Of a stretch of DNA of 64,000 bases, positions 34,372 to 43,160 are shown one piece after another (within the stretch, counting starts at the first letter, position 1; each line of letters begins with the position of its first letter). The stretch is taken from positions 124,001 to 188,000 of the forward strand of contig JAWKHS010000007.1 of assembly GCA_041394705.1 (NCBI GenBank), written 5' to 3'. The stretch is from Vicinamibacterales bacterium. GTDB lineage: Bacteria > Acidobacteriota > Vicinamibacteria > Vicinamibacterales > UBA2999. The notes beneath the pieces were generated by a model. It did not search any database. It saw only the letters and a list, made by a program, of their open reading frames with translations, and was not told the origin of the DNA. A program made the translations under genes and the position numbers.

Positions 34372-35299
34372 CGGGCGGACCGTCGGCCCACGGCGCGAGC
34401 AGCGCGTAGAGGGTCGCGACGATCGGCGTGTGGACGCCTCGCGCCGCCGCCCGCCGCAGCGCGGCGCCGTGCAGGGCCTCCACCTCGATACGCTTCTGCT
34501 GCTCGAGATCCACGAGCAACGACGACTTCGTGGCGGCGGGAATGCCGTCCATGTACTCGCGGAGCCGCTCGAAGCGGTCGGCCGAGATCGCCACGCCCTC
34601 CGCCTCGGCGACGGCCGCCACCTCGCGGGCGGCCGCGTAGAACGCGTCGCGCACGTCGGCGCGGCGCCACAGCGGACCGATGGGCAGCCTGGCGCACCCG
34701 GTGAACCCGGAGAACGGCACCAGGTACACGAACTTGTCCCAGATGGGCACGCGCGCGTCGGCGACGGCCTGGGCCTGGATGTCGGCCGCCGCCATGACGG
34801 CCTCGAACGCGGCGACCCGCCGGGACACCGTCTGCCGGTCGCCGAATGCCTCCCCGAAGATGATCGAGCGGTGGGTGCCGGTCTGGGTGATGACTCCCGG
34901 GGCCGTCAGCGACGTGGCGACGTAGGTCGTGCCGCCCAGGACCCGGGCCGCGCCGACGGCCGCGGCGAGCTCGTCCGCGGAGTCCACGCCGTTCTGCAGC
35001 GTGAGGACGGCGGTCTCCGGGCCGAGGAGCGGCTCGACGAGCGGCAGCGCGGCGGAGGTGTCGTAGGTCTTCACCGCGAACATTACCAGGTCCACGGCGC
35101 CGATGTCCCGCGGGTCCGCCGAGGCGCGCACCCGCGCCGTGAAGTCCCCCAGGGCACCGCTGCGCACCCGCAGCCCCTCGGTCCTGATGGCGTCCAGGTG
35201 TGCCCCGCGCGCGACGACGCCCACATCCTGGCCCGCCCGTGACAGCCGCGCGGCGAAGTAACCGCCGACTGCCCCAGCTCCCACGATCGCGATGCGCAT
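34364..35299 (-). CDS. panE: 2-dehydropantoate 2-reductase
   Basis: A 311-residue NADPH-dependent ketopantoate reductase of the pantothenate pathway, or a close paralog. The N-terminus MRIAIVGAGAVGGYFAARL is the Rossmann signature. VKTYDT (Lys and Tyr conserved), TLQNGVDSADEL, and the KFVYLVPFSGFTGCARLPIG segment with the catalytic Lys in DKFVY are family features. Late EVEALHGAALRRAA fits the C-terminal ApbA domain. Other pantothenate genes are absent, so involvement in another 2-oxoacid reduction is possible. ATG at 35299 starts the Rossmann strand. Confidence 0.88.
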   Translation of the reverse strand: MRIAIVGAGAVGGYFAARLSRAGQDVGVVARGAHLDAIRTEGLRVRSGALGDFTARVRASADPRDIGAVDLVMFAVKTYDTSAALPLVEPLLGPETAVLTLQNGVDSADELAAAVGAARVLGGTTYVATSLTAPGVITQTGTHRSIIFGEAFGDRQTVSRRVAAFEAVMAAADIQAQAVADARVPIWDKFVYLVPFSGFTGCARLPIGPLWRRADVRDAFYAAAREVAAVAEAEGVAISADRFERLREYMDGIPAATKSSLLVDLEQQKRIEVEALHGAALRRAAARGVHTPIVATLYALLAPWADGPPVR

Positions 35300-35526
35300 G
35301 CGGTGCTCCCGATCCGTCCGCCGATGGTCCTGGCCGGCGCTCATCGCCGGCCCGGGCAGACCTCGCTCCCGTCGCGGCCGTTCGGGGTCGCGGGACCGGC
35401 TAGCGGTTCTATCACACGACGGCTGGGGCGACGCGAACCCCCGCCCGGGGCGTTCCGTCTAAACTGGCGCCAGCCGTCTGCCCGGCGGGGTCGCGACGAC
35501 CCGCCGAGCCTGCCAGGAGAGTTTCC

Positions 35527-36486
35527 GTGCGCCTATGGCTCGTGGCAGCGTCGTGCGCGCTGCTCCCCGCCCTCGTCAGCACCCAGCCGGCCGTGCGGCC
35601 CCCGACCGATCTCGATCGCCTGATGGAAGAGGTGGTCAAGCGGCGCGACGACAACTGGCAGAAGCTGCAGCAATACATCCTCAGCGAGCGTCAGCGGGTC
35701 ACGGTGACGGGGCCCGAGGGCCTGCGCCTCTACGGCTTCGACCGCGAATATCAGTGGTTCGTGAAGGACGGCTTCTTCGTGCGAAGCCCGATCTCGGCCA
35801 ACGGCGTGTCGATTTCCGAGGCCGAGCGCCGCGCCTACGAGGCGCGCTACCTCCGCCGTCAGCAGCGGCGCGACGAGCGACGGGCGAAACGCGCGGCCGA
35901 GCGGGGCGAGCCGGCGCCCGAGCCGCCGCCGGAGGCCGTCGGCGACCTGCTGAGGCAGCAGTCCGAACCCAACTTCATCTCCGCCGCCTATTTCCTGCGC
36001 TTCAAGTTCGATCCCGGGCGGTATGCGCTGGCCGGGCGCGAGACGTTGGAGGGACGCGAGGTACTCAAGGTGGAGTACTACCCGACGCGGCTCTTCGACG
36101 ACGACAAGGACGACAAGACCCGCGCCGAGCGGCGCACCGAGCAGGCGCGCCGCCGGGACCAGCGGGACGACGACGAGGACGAGCGGATCGAGCAGCAGAT
36201 GAACAAGGCCTCGCTCGTGACGCTCTGGGTCCTGCGTGAACAGAAGCAGATCGTGCGCTACGTCTTCGACAACGTGGATCTCGGGTTCCTTCCCGGCCGC
36301 AGCGTGCTGCGAATCGACGAGCTCACCGCGGCCATGCAGATGCGCGAGGCGTTTCCGGATATCTGGCTGCCCGAGGCGATCGGGGCCAGGATGTCGGTCG
36401 GGACCGCCCTCGGCAGCGTCGGGGCCGTCTACGACATCAAGTACAGCGACTACCGGCAGGCCGGCGTCACGGTGCGCGTGAAATGA
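35527..36486 (+). CDS. Exported protein paired with Omp85 barrel, unknown function
   Basis: A 319-residue protein with a signal peptide (LVAASCALLPALVSTQP) and a helical start (LDRLMEEVVKRRDDNWQKLQQY). Two strongly charged helical stretches (about 115-145, RRQQRRDERRAKRAAERGE; and 205-235, RRTEQARRRDQRDDDEDER) interrupt beta-type segments (VLREQKQIVRYVFDNVDLGFLPG). GTG at 35527 has AGGAGAG upstream with seven-base spacing. Its stop overlaps the start of the Omp85-like gene (ATGA), so the proteins are made together. It resembles LolA-type sorting proteins loosely at best. Not recognised further. Confidence 0.7.
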   Translation: MRLWLVAASCALLPALVSTQPAVRPPTDLDRLMEEVVKRRDDNWQKLQQYILSERQRVTVTGPEGLRLYGFDREYQWFVKDGFFVRSPISANGVSISEAERRAYEARYLRRQQRRDERRAKRAAERGEPAPEPPPEAVGDLLRQQSEPNFISAAYFLRFKFDPGRYALAGRETLEGREVLKVEYYPTRLFDDDKDDKTRAERRTEQARRRDQRDDDEDERIEQQMNKASLVTLWVLREQKQIVRYVFDNVDLGFLPGRSVLRIDELTAAMQMREAFPDIWLPEAIGARMSVGTALGSVGAVYDIKYSDYRQAGVTVRVK

Positions 36487-37727
36487 GGCGGCTCGTCACC
36501 GCCGCCTGCCTGGCCGTCGTCGCATCGGCGGGTCTGGCCGCGCAGGCCGTGCCGCCGATCGCCGAGATCCGCGTCCACGGCAACCACTCCACGCCGGACG
36601 CCGAGGTCGTGGCCCTGTCGGGCCTGGCGGTCGGCCAGCCGTCCTCGGACGAGGTGCTCGACGCGGCGCGCGCTCGCATCGAGGCCAGCGGACGCTTCGC
36701 GTCGGTGGACGTCCGGCGGCTCGAGCGATCGATCGACGTCCCCGACGACATCATGGTGATGCTGCTCGTCGAAGAGCGGCCCGGGGTGACGCCCGACGAC
36801 CTCATGCCCGGGTGGTGGTCGCGCCTGTCGTACAAGCGCATGTGGGCACCCGTGCTGCGCTACGACGAGGGCTACGGCCTCACCTACGGTCTCCAGCCGG
36901 CGATGGAGGACGTATTCGGTCCCCACAGCCGGATCGCGATTCCAGCCACGTGGGGTGGCGAGCGCCGCATCGGCGTGGAGGCGGAGCGAACGTTCACGGG
37001 TCCCGTGATCTCCCGTATCAAGGCCGGCGCGGACCTGCGGCGCAGCGAGCACCCGGCGTTCGACCGCGTGGAAGAACGCGTCGGCTACTTTGCGCGAGTG
37101 GAGCGCGCGCTGGCCCCGGGGCTCCGGCTGGGCGCCGAAGGCGCACACGACCGCGTGCGGTTCGCCGGGGCTCGCGAGGACGTGAACCGGCTCACCGCGG
37201 ACCTGCTGCTCGACACCCGCACCGATCCGGCGTTCCCCCGGAATGCCGTCTGGGGCCGGGCCGCCATCGACCGGCTGGACGTGGCGACAGGCGGGCGGCG
37301 CCGCATGCGGGCGGATGCCTCGGGCGCCCTCGGCCTGCCGTTCGGCTCCGCGCTGACGCTCCGGGGCTTCCTGACGACGAGCGACGGCGCGCTGCCGCCG
37401 TACGAGCAGACCATGATCGGCGGCGGCCTGGCCACGCGCGGCTTCCGCCGCGGCTACCGTGTCGGCGACAACGCTGCGGGCGCGTCGCTGACGTGGGCCC
37501 TGCCGTTCGGATCGCCGCTCGCCGTCGTGCGCCACGGCGTCCGGACGTTCGTCGACTGGGGCGCCGTCTACGACGCCGGCAGCAAGCTGTCCGACGCCTC
37601 CTTCGACCGCGGCGCCGGCGTGGGCTGGTTCGCGAACCTCATGGCCTTCAACGCGTACGTGGACGTCGCGAGGGGCCGGGGCCAGGGCACGTGGCGCGTG
37701 CACGTGCGCTTCGGGACGGGCTTCTGA
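36483..37727 (+). CDS. Omp85-superfamily outer-membrane barrel with one POTRA domain
   Basis: A 414-residue outer-membrane protein. Signal peptide at 1-21. One POTRA-like domain lies at about 25-100 (IAEIRVHGNHSTPDAEVVALSGLAVGQPSS in part, then GRFASVDVRRLE). The rest is a beta-barrel of alternating residues ending WRVHVRFGTGF. The conserved loop-6 motif is TRGFRRGY, which marks the Omp85 barrel. It is much shorter than BamA (five POTRA) and closest in layout to single-POTRA family members that translocate or insert a dedicated partner. It is translationally coupled to the upstream exported protein, which is a natural partner candidate. Confidence 0.82.
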   Translation: MRRLVTAACLAVVASAGLAAQAVPPIAEIRVHGNHSTPDAEVVALSGLAVGQPSSDEVLDAARARIEASGRFASVDVRRLERSIDVPDDIMVMLLVEERPGVTPDDLMPGWWSRLSYKRMWAPVLRYDEGYGLTYGLQPAMEDVFGPHSRIAIPATWGGERRIGVEAERTFTGPVISRIKAGADLRRSEHPAFDRVEERVGYFARVERALAPGLRLGAEGAHDRVRFAGAREDVNRLTADLLLDTRTDPAFPRNAVWGRAAIDRLDVATGGRRRMRADASGALGLPFGSALTLRGFLTTSDGALPPYEQTMIGGGLATRGFRRGYRVGDNAAGASLTWALPFGSPLAVVRHGVRTFVDWGAVYDAGSKLSDASFDRGAGVGWFANLMAFNAYVDVARGRGQGTWRVHVRFGTGF

Positions 37728-37740
37728 CCCGGTCCGGACC

Positions 37741-38583
37741 TCAGGCGCGGCCGTCCAGGACGTACCGCCTGAGCGCCTGAGCCAGCCCGGCCTCGTCGTG
37801 TCGTCCGGTGGTCGGGAGGCCGAGGGCGAGCAGCTCGGGCTCGGCGTTGCCCATCACCACCGCCGTTCCGGCCCATCGCAGCATGTCCACGTCGTTGTGG
37901 TTGTCGCCGATGGCGAAGACCTCATCCCGCGCCACGCCGAGCCGCCTGGCGACGTCGGCGAGGGCCCGGCCCTTCGTAGCGCCGGCGGCGTTGACGTCCA
38001 CCAGGGTGAAATCGCGCGCGGGATATGCCGTGACCGACACCGAGACGGCGGAGTCGGTGTCGATCGCGCCCAGCACGGCGACCAGGCCCGCCATCTCCGC
38101 GGCGCCGCCGTTGAAGGCGACCTGCACGGGCGGGTCGGCGTCGACGGCCAGCTCGAGATCGGGCACCTGGGCGACCAGGTGCCTGATCCGCGCATAGTAG
38201 CCGCGACGGTTCGGGCGCTCCCACGACATCCTGTCCACGACGGTCTGGCCGAGCCCCTCGCGGTCGAACTGCATCAGGGTGTGCTCGCGCCACGCGCGGG
38301 TGCCCGCGAGCAGCTGCCGGGCCGTGGCGGCCGGCAGCGGGCGGACCGCGAGCGTCCCGCCGCCGCGCACGCGGGCGACGGCGCCGTTGTAGCCGACGAT
38401 GGTCAGCGGGTCCGGCAGCGCGTCGACGGCCTGCAGCGCGAACGGGATGCTCCGGCCGGTGACGACGACCAGATGGACGCCACACCGGGCCGCCTCGTGG
38501 AGCGCGGTCAGGTTCTCGGGTGGAATGCCCCCCGCGCCGTCGAGGAGCGTGCCGTCGACGTCGATGGCGGCGAGGCGGATCAC
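37741..38583 (-). CDS. HAD-superfamily phosphatase, Cof type (subclass IIB)
   Basis: A 280-residue HAD hydrolase. Motif I is DVDGTLLDGAGG with the nucleophile Asp8, motif II is VVTGRS, and motif III/IV is the Lys in GATKGRAL and GDNHNDVDML. The cap domain (about 85-190) is of the Cof/IIB type. Such enzymes dephosphorylate sugar phosphates, flavin precursors or similar small molecules; the substrate is unknown. GTG at 38583 overlaps the stop of the upstream gene on the same strand, so the two are coupled. Confidence 0.9.
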   Translation of the reverse strand: MIRLAAIDVDGTLLDGAGGIPPENLTALHEAARCGVHLVVVTGRSIPFALQAVDALPDPLTIVGYNGAVARVRGGGTLAVRPLPAATARQLLAGTRAWREHTLMQFDREGLGQTVVDRMSWERPNRRGYYARIRHLVAQVPDLELAVDADPPVQVAFNGGAAEMAGLVAVLGAIDTDSAVSVSVTAYPARDFTLVDVNAAGATKGRALADVARRLGVARDEVFAIGDNHNDVDMLRWAGTAVVMGNAEPELLALGLPTTGRHDEAGLAQALRRYVLDGRA

Positions 38584-39014
38584 CCCGTGATGCGCTTGAC
38601 GAACGCGTCGTAGGCGTCCGGGCTCTGCGCCTGCATGTGGCGCGAGAAGTCGAGGGCCGTGCGCTCGAGATTGGCCATGTACGATGGGTCCTTGTAGGCC
38701 TCGCGGATCTGCGGCAGGACGACCCGCAGCCGTTCGTAGACGAGCAGGAGCTCACGGCCGCTCTGGAAGAACAGCTCCTTGTTGAGGACGCCGGAGACGA
38801 TGAAGGACGCCACCATGTCCCAGTAGGAGATCACCATCCGGTACGACGCGTTCTCTCGACTGCCCGGAGGGGCCAGCGCAGCCATGTCGTCCCACGTCTT
38901 CGGCCGGAAATGGGCGGTGAACCACGCGCGCGCGTCGCGCATGCGGTCCTCGCGCCGGAGCTCGTAGAGCCGCAGGATCAGGTTCACGTCGTCGTATGTC
39001 GGTCGGGAGATCAT
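38580..39014 (-). CDS. Uncharacterised 144-residue protein (DUF4760-like)
   Basis: A short helical protein with no signal peptide. It starts MISRPTYDDVNLILRLYELRRE and contains YRMVISYWDMVASFIVSGVLNKELFF, reminiscent of the DUF4760 pattern; the match is tentative. GGAGGAC lies 11 bases before the ATG. It is coupled to the HAD phosphatase by a four-base overlap and diverges from sucA, with about 55 bases between starts. Its function is unknown; the conserved helical core suggests a cytoplasmic sensor or partner. Confidence 0.7.
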   Translation of the reverse strand: MISRPTYDDVNLILRLYELRREDRMRDARAWFTAHFRPKTWDDMAALAPPGSRENASYRMVISYWDMVASFIVSGVLNKELFFQSGRELLLVYERLRVVLPQIREAYKDPSYMANLERTALDFSRHMQAQSPDAYDAFVKRITG

Positions 39015-39054
39015 CGCGCTCGTGTCCTCCGCAGGACGAACCGTTGTCGTGTAC

Positions 39055-39060
39055 TACAAT
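39055..39060 (+). promoter_or_regulatory. Likely -10 box (TACAAT) nine bases before sucA
   Basis: TACAAT is followed by AATTGAGCC and the sucA GTG at 39070. No ribosome-binding sequence fits in the gap. Together with similar boxes elsewhere this suggests a leaderless message. No convincing -35. Confidence 0.5.
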
Positions 39061-39069
39061 AATTGAGCC

Positions 39070-41883
39070 GTGAATCCCTGGGATGACTTTACCGGCGCGA
39101 ATGCGGGCTTCGTCCAGGAGCTCTACGAGCGCTACGAACGCGACCCGGCGTCGGTGGACGCCGGGACGCGCGAGGCCTTTCGCCTCTGGGGCCGGCCGCC
39201 CGCTCCCGCTGGCGCCGCGGGTCAGGGCGCCGCTGCCGGTGGGGCGGACCTCGCCGCGGCGATCGGCGCGGTCACGCTGGCGGAGTCGATCCGCCGGTAC
39301 GGCCACCTGGCCGCCACGCTCGATCCCATCGGCTTCGACCCTCCGGCGGGCGACCCCTCCCTTCGATCCGAGTCACACGGCCTGACCGAGGCGGCGCTCC
39401 GTGCCGTGCCCGCGGGCATCGTCGGGGGGCCGTCGGCCGCGGGGGCCGCCAACGCGTTGGAAGCGATCGAGCGCCTGCGCGCCATCTACTGCGGCACGAC
39501 CGGCCACGACCACTCCCACGTGTTCGTGCCCGAGGAGCGCACCTGGCTTCGCGAGGCCATCGAGTCCCGGCGCTTCCGGCCCCCGATCGACCCGGTCGAC
39601 GGCCGGGAGGTGCTCGACAGGCTGAGCCAGGTCGAGACGTTCGAGCGATTCCTGCAGCGCACGTTCCCGGGCAAGACGCGCTTCTCTATCGAGGGATTGG
39701 ACGTCCTCATCCCGGTGCTCGACGAGATCATCGCGGACGCGGCGGCCGGCGGCGTCCGCCACGTGCTCATCGCGATGGCCCACCGCGGGCGGCTCAACGT
39801 CCTGGCGCACGTGATGCGCAAGCCGTACGCCCAGATTCTGGCCGAGTTCAAGGATCCGCTCTTCTCGCGCAGCAGCCGGATCGATCTGGGCTGGATGGGC
39901 GACGTGAAGTACCACGCCGGTGCGCGCGTGGAACAGCCCGACCGCCCGACCACCCTCGTCATCACGATGCCGCCCAACCCGAGCCACCTCGAGGCGGTCG
40001 ATCCCGTGCTCGTCGGGATGGCCCGCGCGGCAGCCACGTCCACGGCGGAGCCGGGACCACCGGTGCTCGCGACGGAGGCCGTGCTCGGCATCCTGATCCA
40101 CGGCGACGCGGCGTTCCCGGGCCAGGGCATCGTCGCGGAGACGCTCAACCTCTCGCGCCTCAGCGGGTGGCAGGTCGGCGGGACCATCCACATCATCGCG
40201 AACAACCAGCTCGGGTTCACGGCCGACCCCCACGAGTCGTTCTCGACGAGCTACGCGAGCGGCCTGGCGCGCGGGTTCAAGGTGCCGATCGTCCACGTGA
40301 ACGCCGACGATCCGGAAGCGTCCATCGAAGCCGCGCGGCTCGCCTGGGCCTACCGCCAGCGCTTCGGACTCGACTTCCTCATCGATCTCGTGGGCTACCG
40401 GCGCCACGGCCACAACGAAGGCGACGAGCCGGCCTTCACCCAGCCGCGGCTCTACCGGCTCGTGTCCGCCCACCGCACCGTGCGCCAGATCTACGCCGAG
40501 GCCCTGGTCTCCTCGGGCGCGATTCCCGCCGTGGCGCCGGACGAGATGCTCGCCCGCCACTCGGCGACGCTCGAGTCCACCTACGCGGCGCTCGTGCCCG
40601 ACGAGCAGTACATCCCCGACCTGCCCACGGTGCCGCCGAGCGGCGCCGCCGGGCGCGTGCAGACGGCGGTGGCGCTCGATCGCCTGGTCGAACTGAACGA
40701 CGCCCTGGCCCGGGTGCCCGACGGCTTCACCGTCCACAAGAAGCTCGAGCGGGGACGCGAGCGCCGGAAGGCCATGCTCGCAACACCCGACGAGGCCACG
40801 GTGGACTGGGCCGCCGCCGAGGAACTGGCCCTGGCGTCGGTCCTCGCCGACGGCATTCCGATCCGGTTCACGGGCGAGGATGTCGAGCGCGGCACGTTCA
40901 GCCAGCGGCATGCGGTGCTCCACGACGCCGAGACCGGCGAGCGTCACGTGCCGCTGCAGCGCCTCCCCCAGTCGAAGGCGTCCTTCGAGATCCACAACAC
41001 GGCGCTCTCGGAGCTCGCCGTGCTCGGATTCGAGGTCGGCTACAACCTGTACGACCCGCGCCAGCTCGTGCTCTGGGAAGCGCAGTACGGCGACTTCATC
41101 AACGGCGCCCAGACGATCCTCGACGAGTACCTGATGTCGGGCCGCGCGAAGTGGGGCCTGACCCCGTCGATCGTGCTCCTGCTGCCGCACGGCTACGAAG
41201 GTCAGGGGCCCGATCACTCCAGCGCGCGCGTCGAGCGTTTCCTGCAGCTCGCCGCCGACCTCAACGTCCGCATCGTGAACTGCACGACCGCCGCCCAGTA
41301 CTTCCACGTGCTGCGGCGGCAGGCCCTGCTGCTCGCCACCGACCCGCTGCCCCTCGTGATGCTGACGCCGAAGAGCCTGCTGCGGCACCCGATGGTGGCC
41401 TCCGCCCCACGCGCGCTCGCGGAGGGCCGCTTCCTGCCCGTGATCGACGACGATCGCGTCGCGGGCGCGCCGGGCAAGGTCCGGCGGCTGCTGCTCTGCA
41501 GCGGCAAGGTCTACGTGGATCTCGCCTCGAGCGAGGTCGCCAAGTCCGGCCCCGGGGTGGCCGTCGTCCGCCTGGAACAGCTCTACCCGTTCCCGGCCGA
41601 GGCCCTGACGTCGGTGATCGACCGCTACTCCAAGCTGCGCGAAGTGTGCTGGGTGCAGGAAGAGCCAGAAAACATGGGTGCCTGGGACTTCGTCCGCCCG
41701 GAGCTCGAGCGCGTGATCGACGGACGGTGGCCGCTGCGATACATCGGCCGGGTCCGCAATTCCAGCCCGTCCGAGGGGTCGGCCACGTGGCATCAGGTGA
41801 ATCAGCGCGCGCTGGTCGCGCGCGCCTTCGAGACCGGCGTGGATGCCCAGGGTGGGGACCGCGTCGTGATGAAGCAGGCCTAG
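39070..41883 (+). CDS. sucA: 2-oxoglutarate dehydrogenase E1 component
   Basis: A 937-residue thiamine-diphosphate enzyme of the TCA cycle that decarboxylates 2-oxoglutarate. The N-terminal segment (NAGFVQELYERYERDPASV) is the E1 recruitment domain. RLSQVETFERFLQRTFPGKTRFSIEG, the AMAHRGRLNVLAHVM segment and GYRRHGHNEGDEPAFTQP (thiamine-diphosphate region) are SucA hallmarks. The C-terminal part has LLPHGYEGQGPDHSSAR. Length is normal. GTG at 39070 is the start. It is 49 bases upstream of sucB in the same direction. Confidence 0.97.
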   Translation: MNPWDDFTGANAGFVQELYERYERDPASVDAGTREAFRLWGRPPAPAGAAGQGAAAGGADLAAAIGAVTLAESIRRYGHLAATLDPIGFDPPAGDPSLRSESHGLTEAALRAVPAGIVGGPSAAGAANALEAIERLRAIYCGTTGHDHSHVFVPEERTWLREAIESRRFRPPIDPVDGREVLDRLSQVETFERFLQRTFPGKTRFSIEGLDVLIPVLDEIIADAAAGGVRHVLIAMAHRGRLNVLAHVMRKPYAQILAEFKDPLFSRSSRIDLGWMGDVKYHAGARVEQPDRPTTLVITMPPNPSHLEAVDPVLVGMARAAATSTAEPGPPVLATEAVLGILIHGDAAFPGQGIVAETLNLSRLSGWQVGGTIHIIANNQLGFTADPHESFSTSYASGLARGFKVPIVHVNADDPEASIEAARLAWAYRQRFGLDFLIDLVGYRRHGHNEGDEPAFTQPRLYRLVSAHRTVRQIYAEALVSSGAIPAVAPDEMLARHSATLESTYAALVPDEQYIPDLPTVPPSGAAGRVQTAVALDRLVELNDALARVPDGFTVHKKLERGRERRKAMLATPDEATVDWAAAEELALASVLADGIPIRFTGEDVERGTFSQRHAVLHDAETGERHVPLQRLPQSKASFEIHNTALSELAVLGFEVGYNLYDPRQLVLWEAQYGDFINGAQTILDEYLMSGRAKWGLTPSIVLLLPHGYEGQGPDHSSARVERFLQLAADLNVRIVNCTTAAQYFHVLRRQALLLATDPLPLVMLTPKSLLRHPMVASAPRALAEGRFLPVIDDDRVAGAPGKVRRLLLCSGKVYVDLASSEVAKSGPGVAVVRLEQLYPFPAEALTSVIDRYSKLREVCWVQEEPENMGAWDFVRPELERVIDGRWPLRYIGRVRNSSPSEGSATWHQVNQRALVARAFETGVDAQGGDRVVMKQA

Positions 41884-41897
41884 CAGCCCGGGCTGCT
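41882..41897. repeat. 16-base perfect palindrome between sucA and sucB
   Basis: AGCAGCCC followed directly by GGGCTGCT, overlapping the sucA stop codon. It could fold as a short hairpin between the two genes or serve as a protein site. There is no following T-run, so a strong terminator is unlikely. Confidence 0.45.
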
Positions 41898-41932
41898 GGC
41901 CTGCCAGGCTCGATGAGGACTGGGGAATCATC

Positions 41933-43117
41933 GTGAACATCGTGGTGCCCGAACTGGGCGAGTCGGTGGTCGAAGCGCGTGTCGCGCGCTGGCTGAAGAA
42001 GGCAGGCGACCAGGTCGCGATGGGCGAGCCCCTCGTCGAGCTGGAGACCGAGAAGATCGATCTCGAGGTGGCCGCCGACCGCGCGGGCGTGCTCGTGTCG
42101 ATCGCGCACGGCGACGGCGCCGACGTGAAGGTGGGCGAGGTGCTCGGCGTCCTGGACCCGTCGGCGGCGGGCACCGCGCCGGCAGCGGGGTCAGCGCCGC
42201 CGCCCGCCGAACCGGCCCCTCCGGCGGCGCAGGCCGCGGCCCCGGCCCCGAAGGCGACACCCGCCGCCAGGAACGTGGCTCGCGACCTGGCCGTGAACCT
42301 CGCCGACGTCCCGGCGACCGGCCCGCGGGTCAGGAAGGACGACGTCCGGCAGCACGCCGCGGGCACGCCGGCGCCCCAGCCGGCACCCGCCGTGCCGGCG
42401 GCGCCAGCTCCGGGCAGCCGCGCCGAGGAGCGGGTACGCATGAGCAAGCGCCGGGCGACGATCGCCCGGCGGCTGGTCGAGGCGCAGCGCACGGCCGCCA
42501 TGCTCACGACCTTCAACGACGTGGACATGACCGCCGTCATGGCGCTCAGGGCCCGGCACAAGGAGGCGTTCCAGAAGCGGCACGGCGTGGGTCTGGGGAT
42601 CGCGTCGTTCTTCGTCAAGGCGGCCGTCGCGGCGTTGAAGGCGTTCCCGGAGTTGAACGCCGAGATTCAGGGCGACGAGATCGTCTACAAACGCTACGTC
42701 GACATCGGCGTCGCCGTGGGCGCCGAAGGCGGCCTCGTCGTGCCAGTCCTGCGGGACGCGGACCGGATGACGTTCGCCGGCGTGGAACTGGCCATCCGCG
42801 ATTTCGCGGCCCGCGCGGGCAACGGCACGCTGACGCTCGACGACCTCAAGGGCGGCACCTTCACGATCACCAACGGCGGCGTGTTCGGCTCCCTCATGAG
42901 CACGCCCATCCTCAATCCGCCGCAGGTCGGCATCCTCGGCCTCCACAAGATCGCCGACCGGGCGGTCCCCGTGAACGGCCAGGTCGCGATCCGCCCGATG
43001 ATGTACGTGGCCCTGAGCTACGACCATCGGCTGGTAGACGGGCGCGAGGCGGTGCAGTTCCTCGTCAAGATCAAGGAGTGCATCGAGGATCCGGCGCTGC
43101 TGCTGGTGGAGGGGTGA
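41933..43117 (+). CDS. sucB: Dihydrolipoamide succinyltransferase (E2 of 2-oxoglutarate dehydrogenase)
   Basis: A 394-residue E2. The lipoyl domain (1-78) has Lys41 in ETEKIDLEV. A Pro/Ala linker follows, then the subunit-binding domain (NVARDLAVNLADVPATGPRVRKDDV in part) and the catalytic domain with GTFTITNGGVFGSL, PMMYVALSYDHRLVDGREAV and the HRLVDG active site. The succinyltransferase-type NPPQVGILGLH is present. GTG at 41933 has GGGGAA eight bases upstream. It is in an operon with sucA and no own E3 follows; lpdA at 28.3 kb probably supplies it. Confidence 0.95.
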   Translation: MNIVVPELGESVVEARVARWLKKAGDQVAMGEPLVELETEKIDLEVAADRAGVLVSIAHGDGADVKVGEVLGVLDPSAAGTAPAAGSAPPPAEPAPPAAQAAAPAPKATPAARNVARDLAVNLADVPATGPRVRKDDVRQHAAGTPAPQPAPAVPAAPAPGSRAEERVRMSKRRATIARRLVEAQRTAAMLTTFNDVDMTAVMALRARHKEAFQKRHGVGLGIASFFVKAAVAALKAFPELNAEIQGDEIVYKRYVDIGVAVGAEGGLVVPVLRDADRMTFAGVELAIRDFAARAGNGTLTLDDLKGGTFTITNGGVFGSLMSTPILNPPQVGILGLHKIADRAVPVNGQVAIRPMMYVALSYDHRLVDGREAVQFLVKIKECIEDPALLLVEG

Positions 43118-43128
43118 GCCACCTGCGT

Positions 43129-43134
43129 TAGAAT
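43129..43134 (+). promoter_or_regulatory. Possible -10 box (TAGAAT) before the ECF sigma gene
   Basis: TAGAAT lies 26 bases before the GTG at 43161. An AGAGGA ribosome site sits between, so this message has a short normal leader. No clear -35. Confidence 0.35.
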
Positions 43135-43160
43135 CGCCGCACCCTAGAGGATTCGGCACC

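Noticed and set aside
35300..35526. Promoters for the divergent panE and exported-protein genes
   Set aside because: TAAACT and TAGAAC boxes exist but without -35 partners or suitable spacing; too weak to list.
39373..42618. 1081-codon open frame on the - strand opposite sucA-sucB
   Set aside because: Antisense shadow of two well-conserved enzyme genes.
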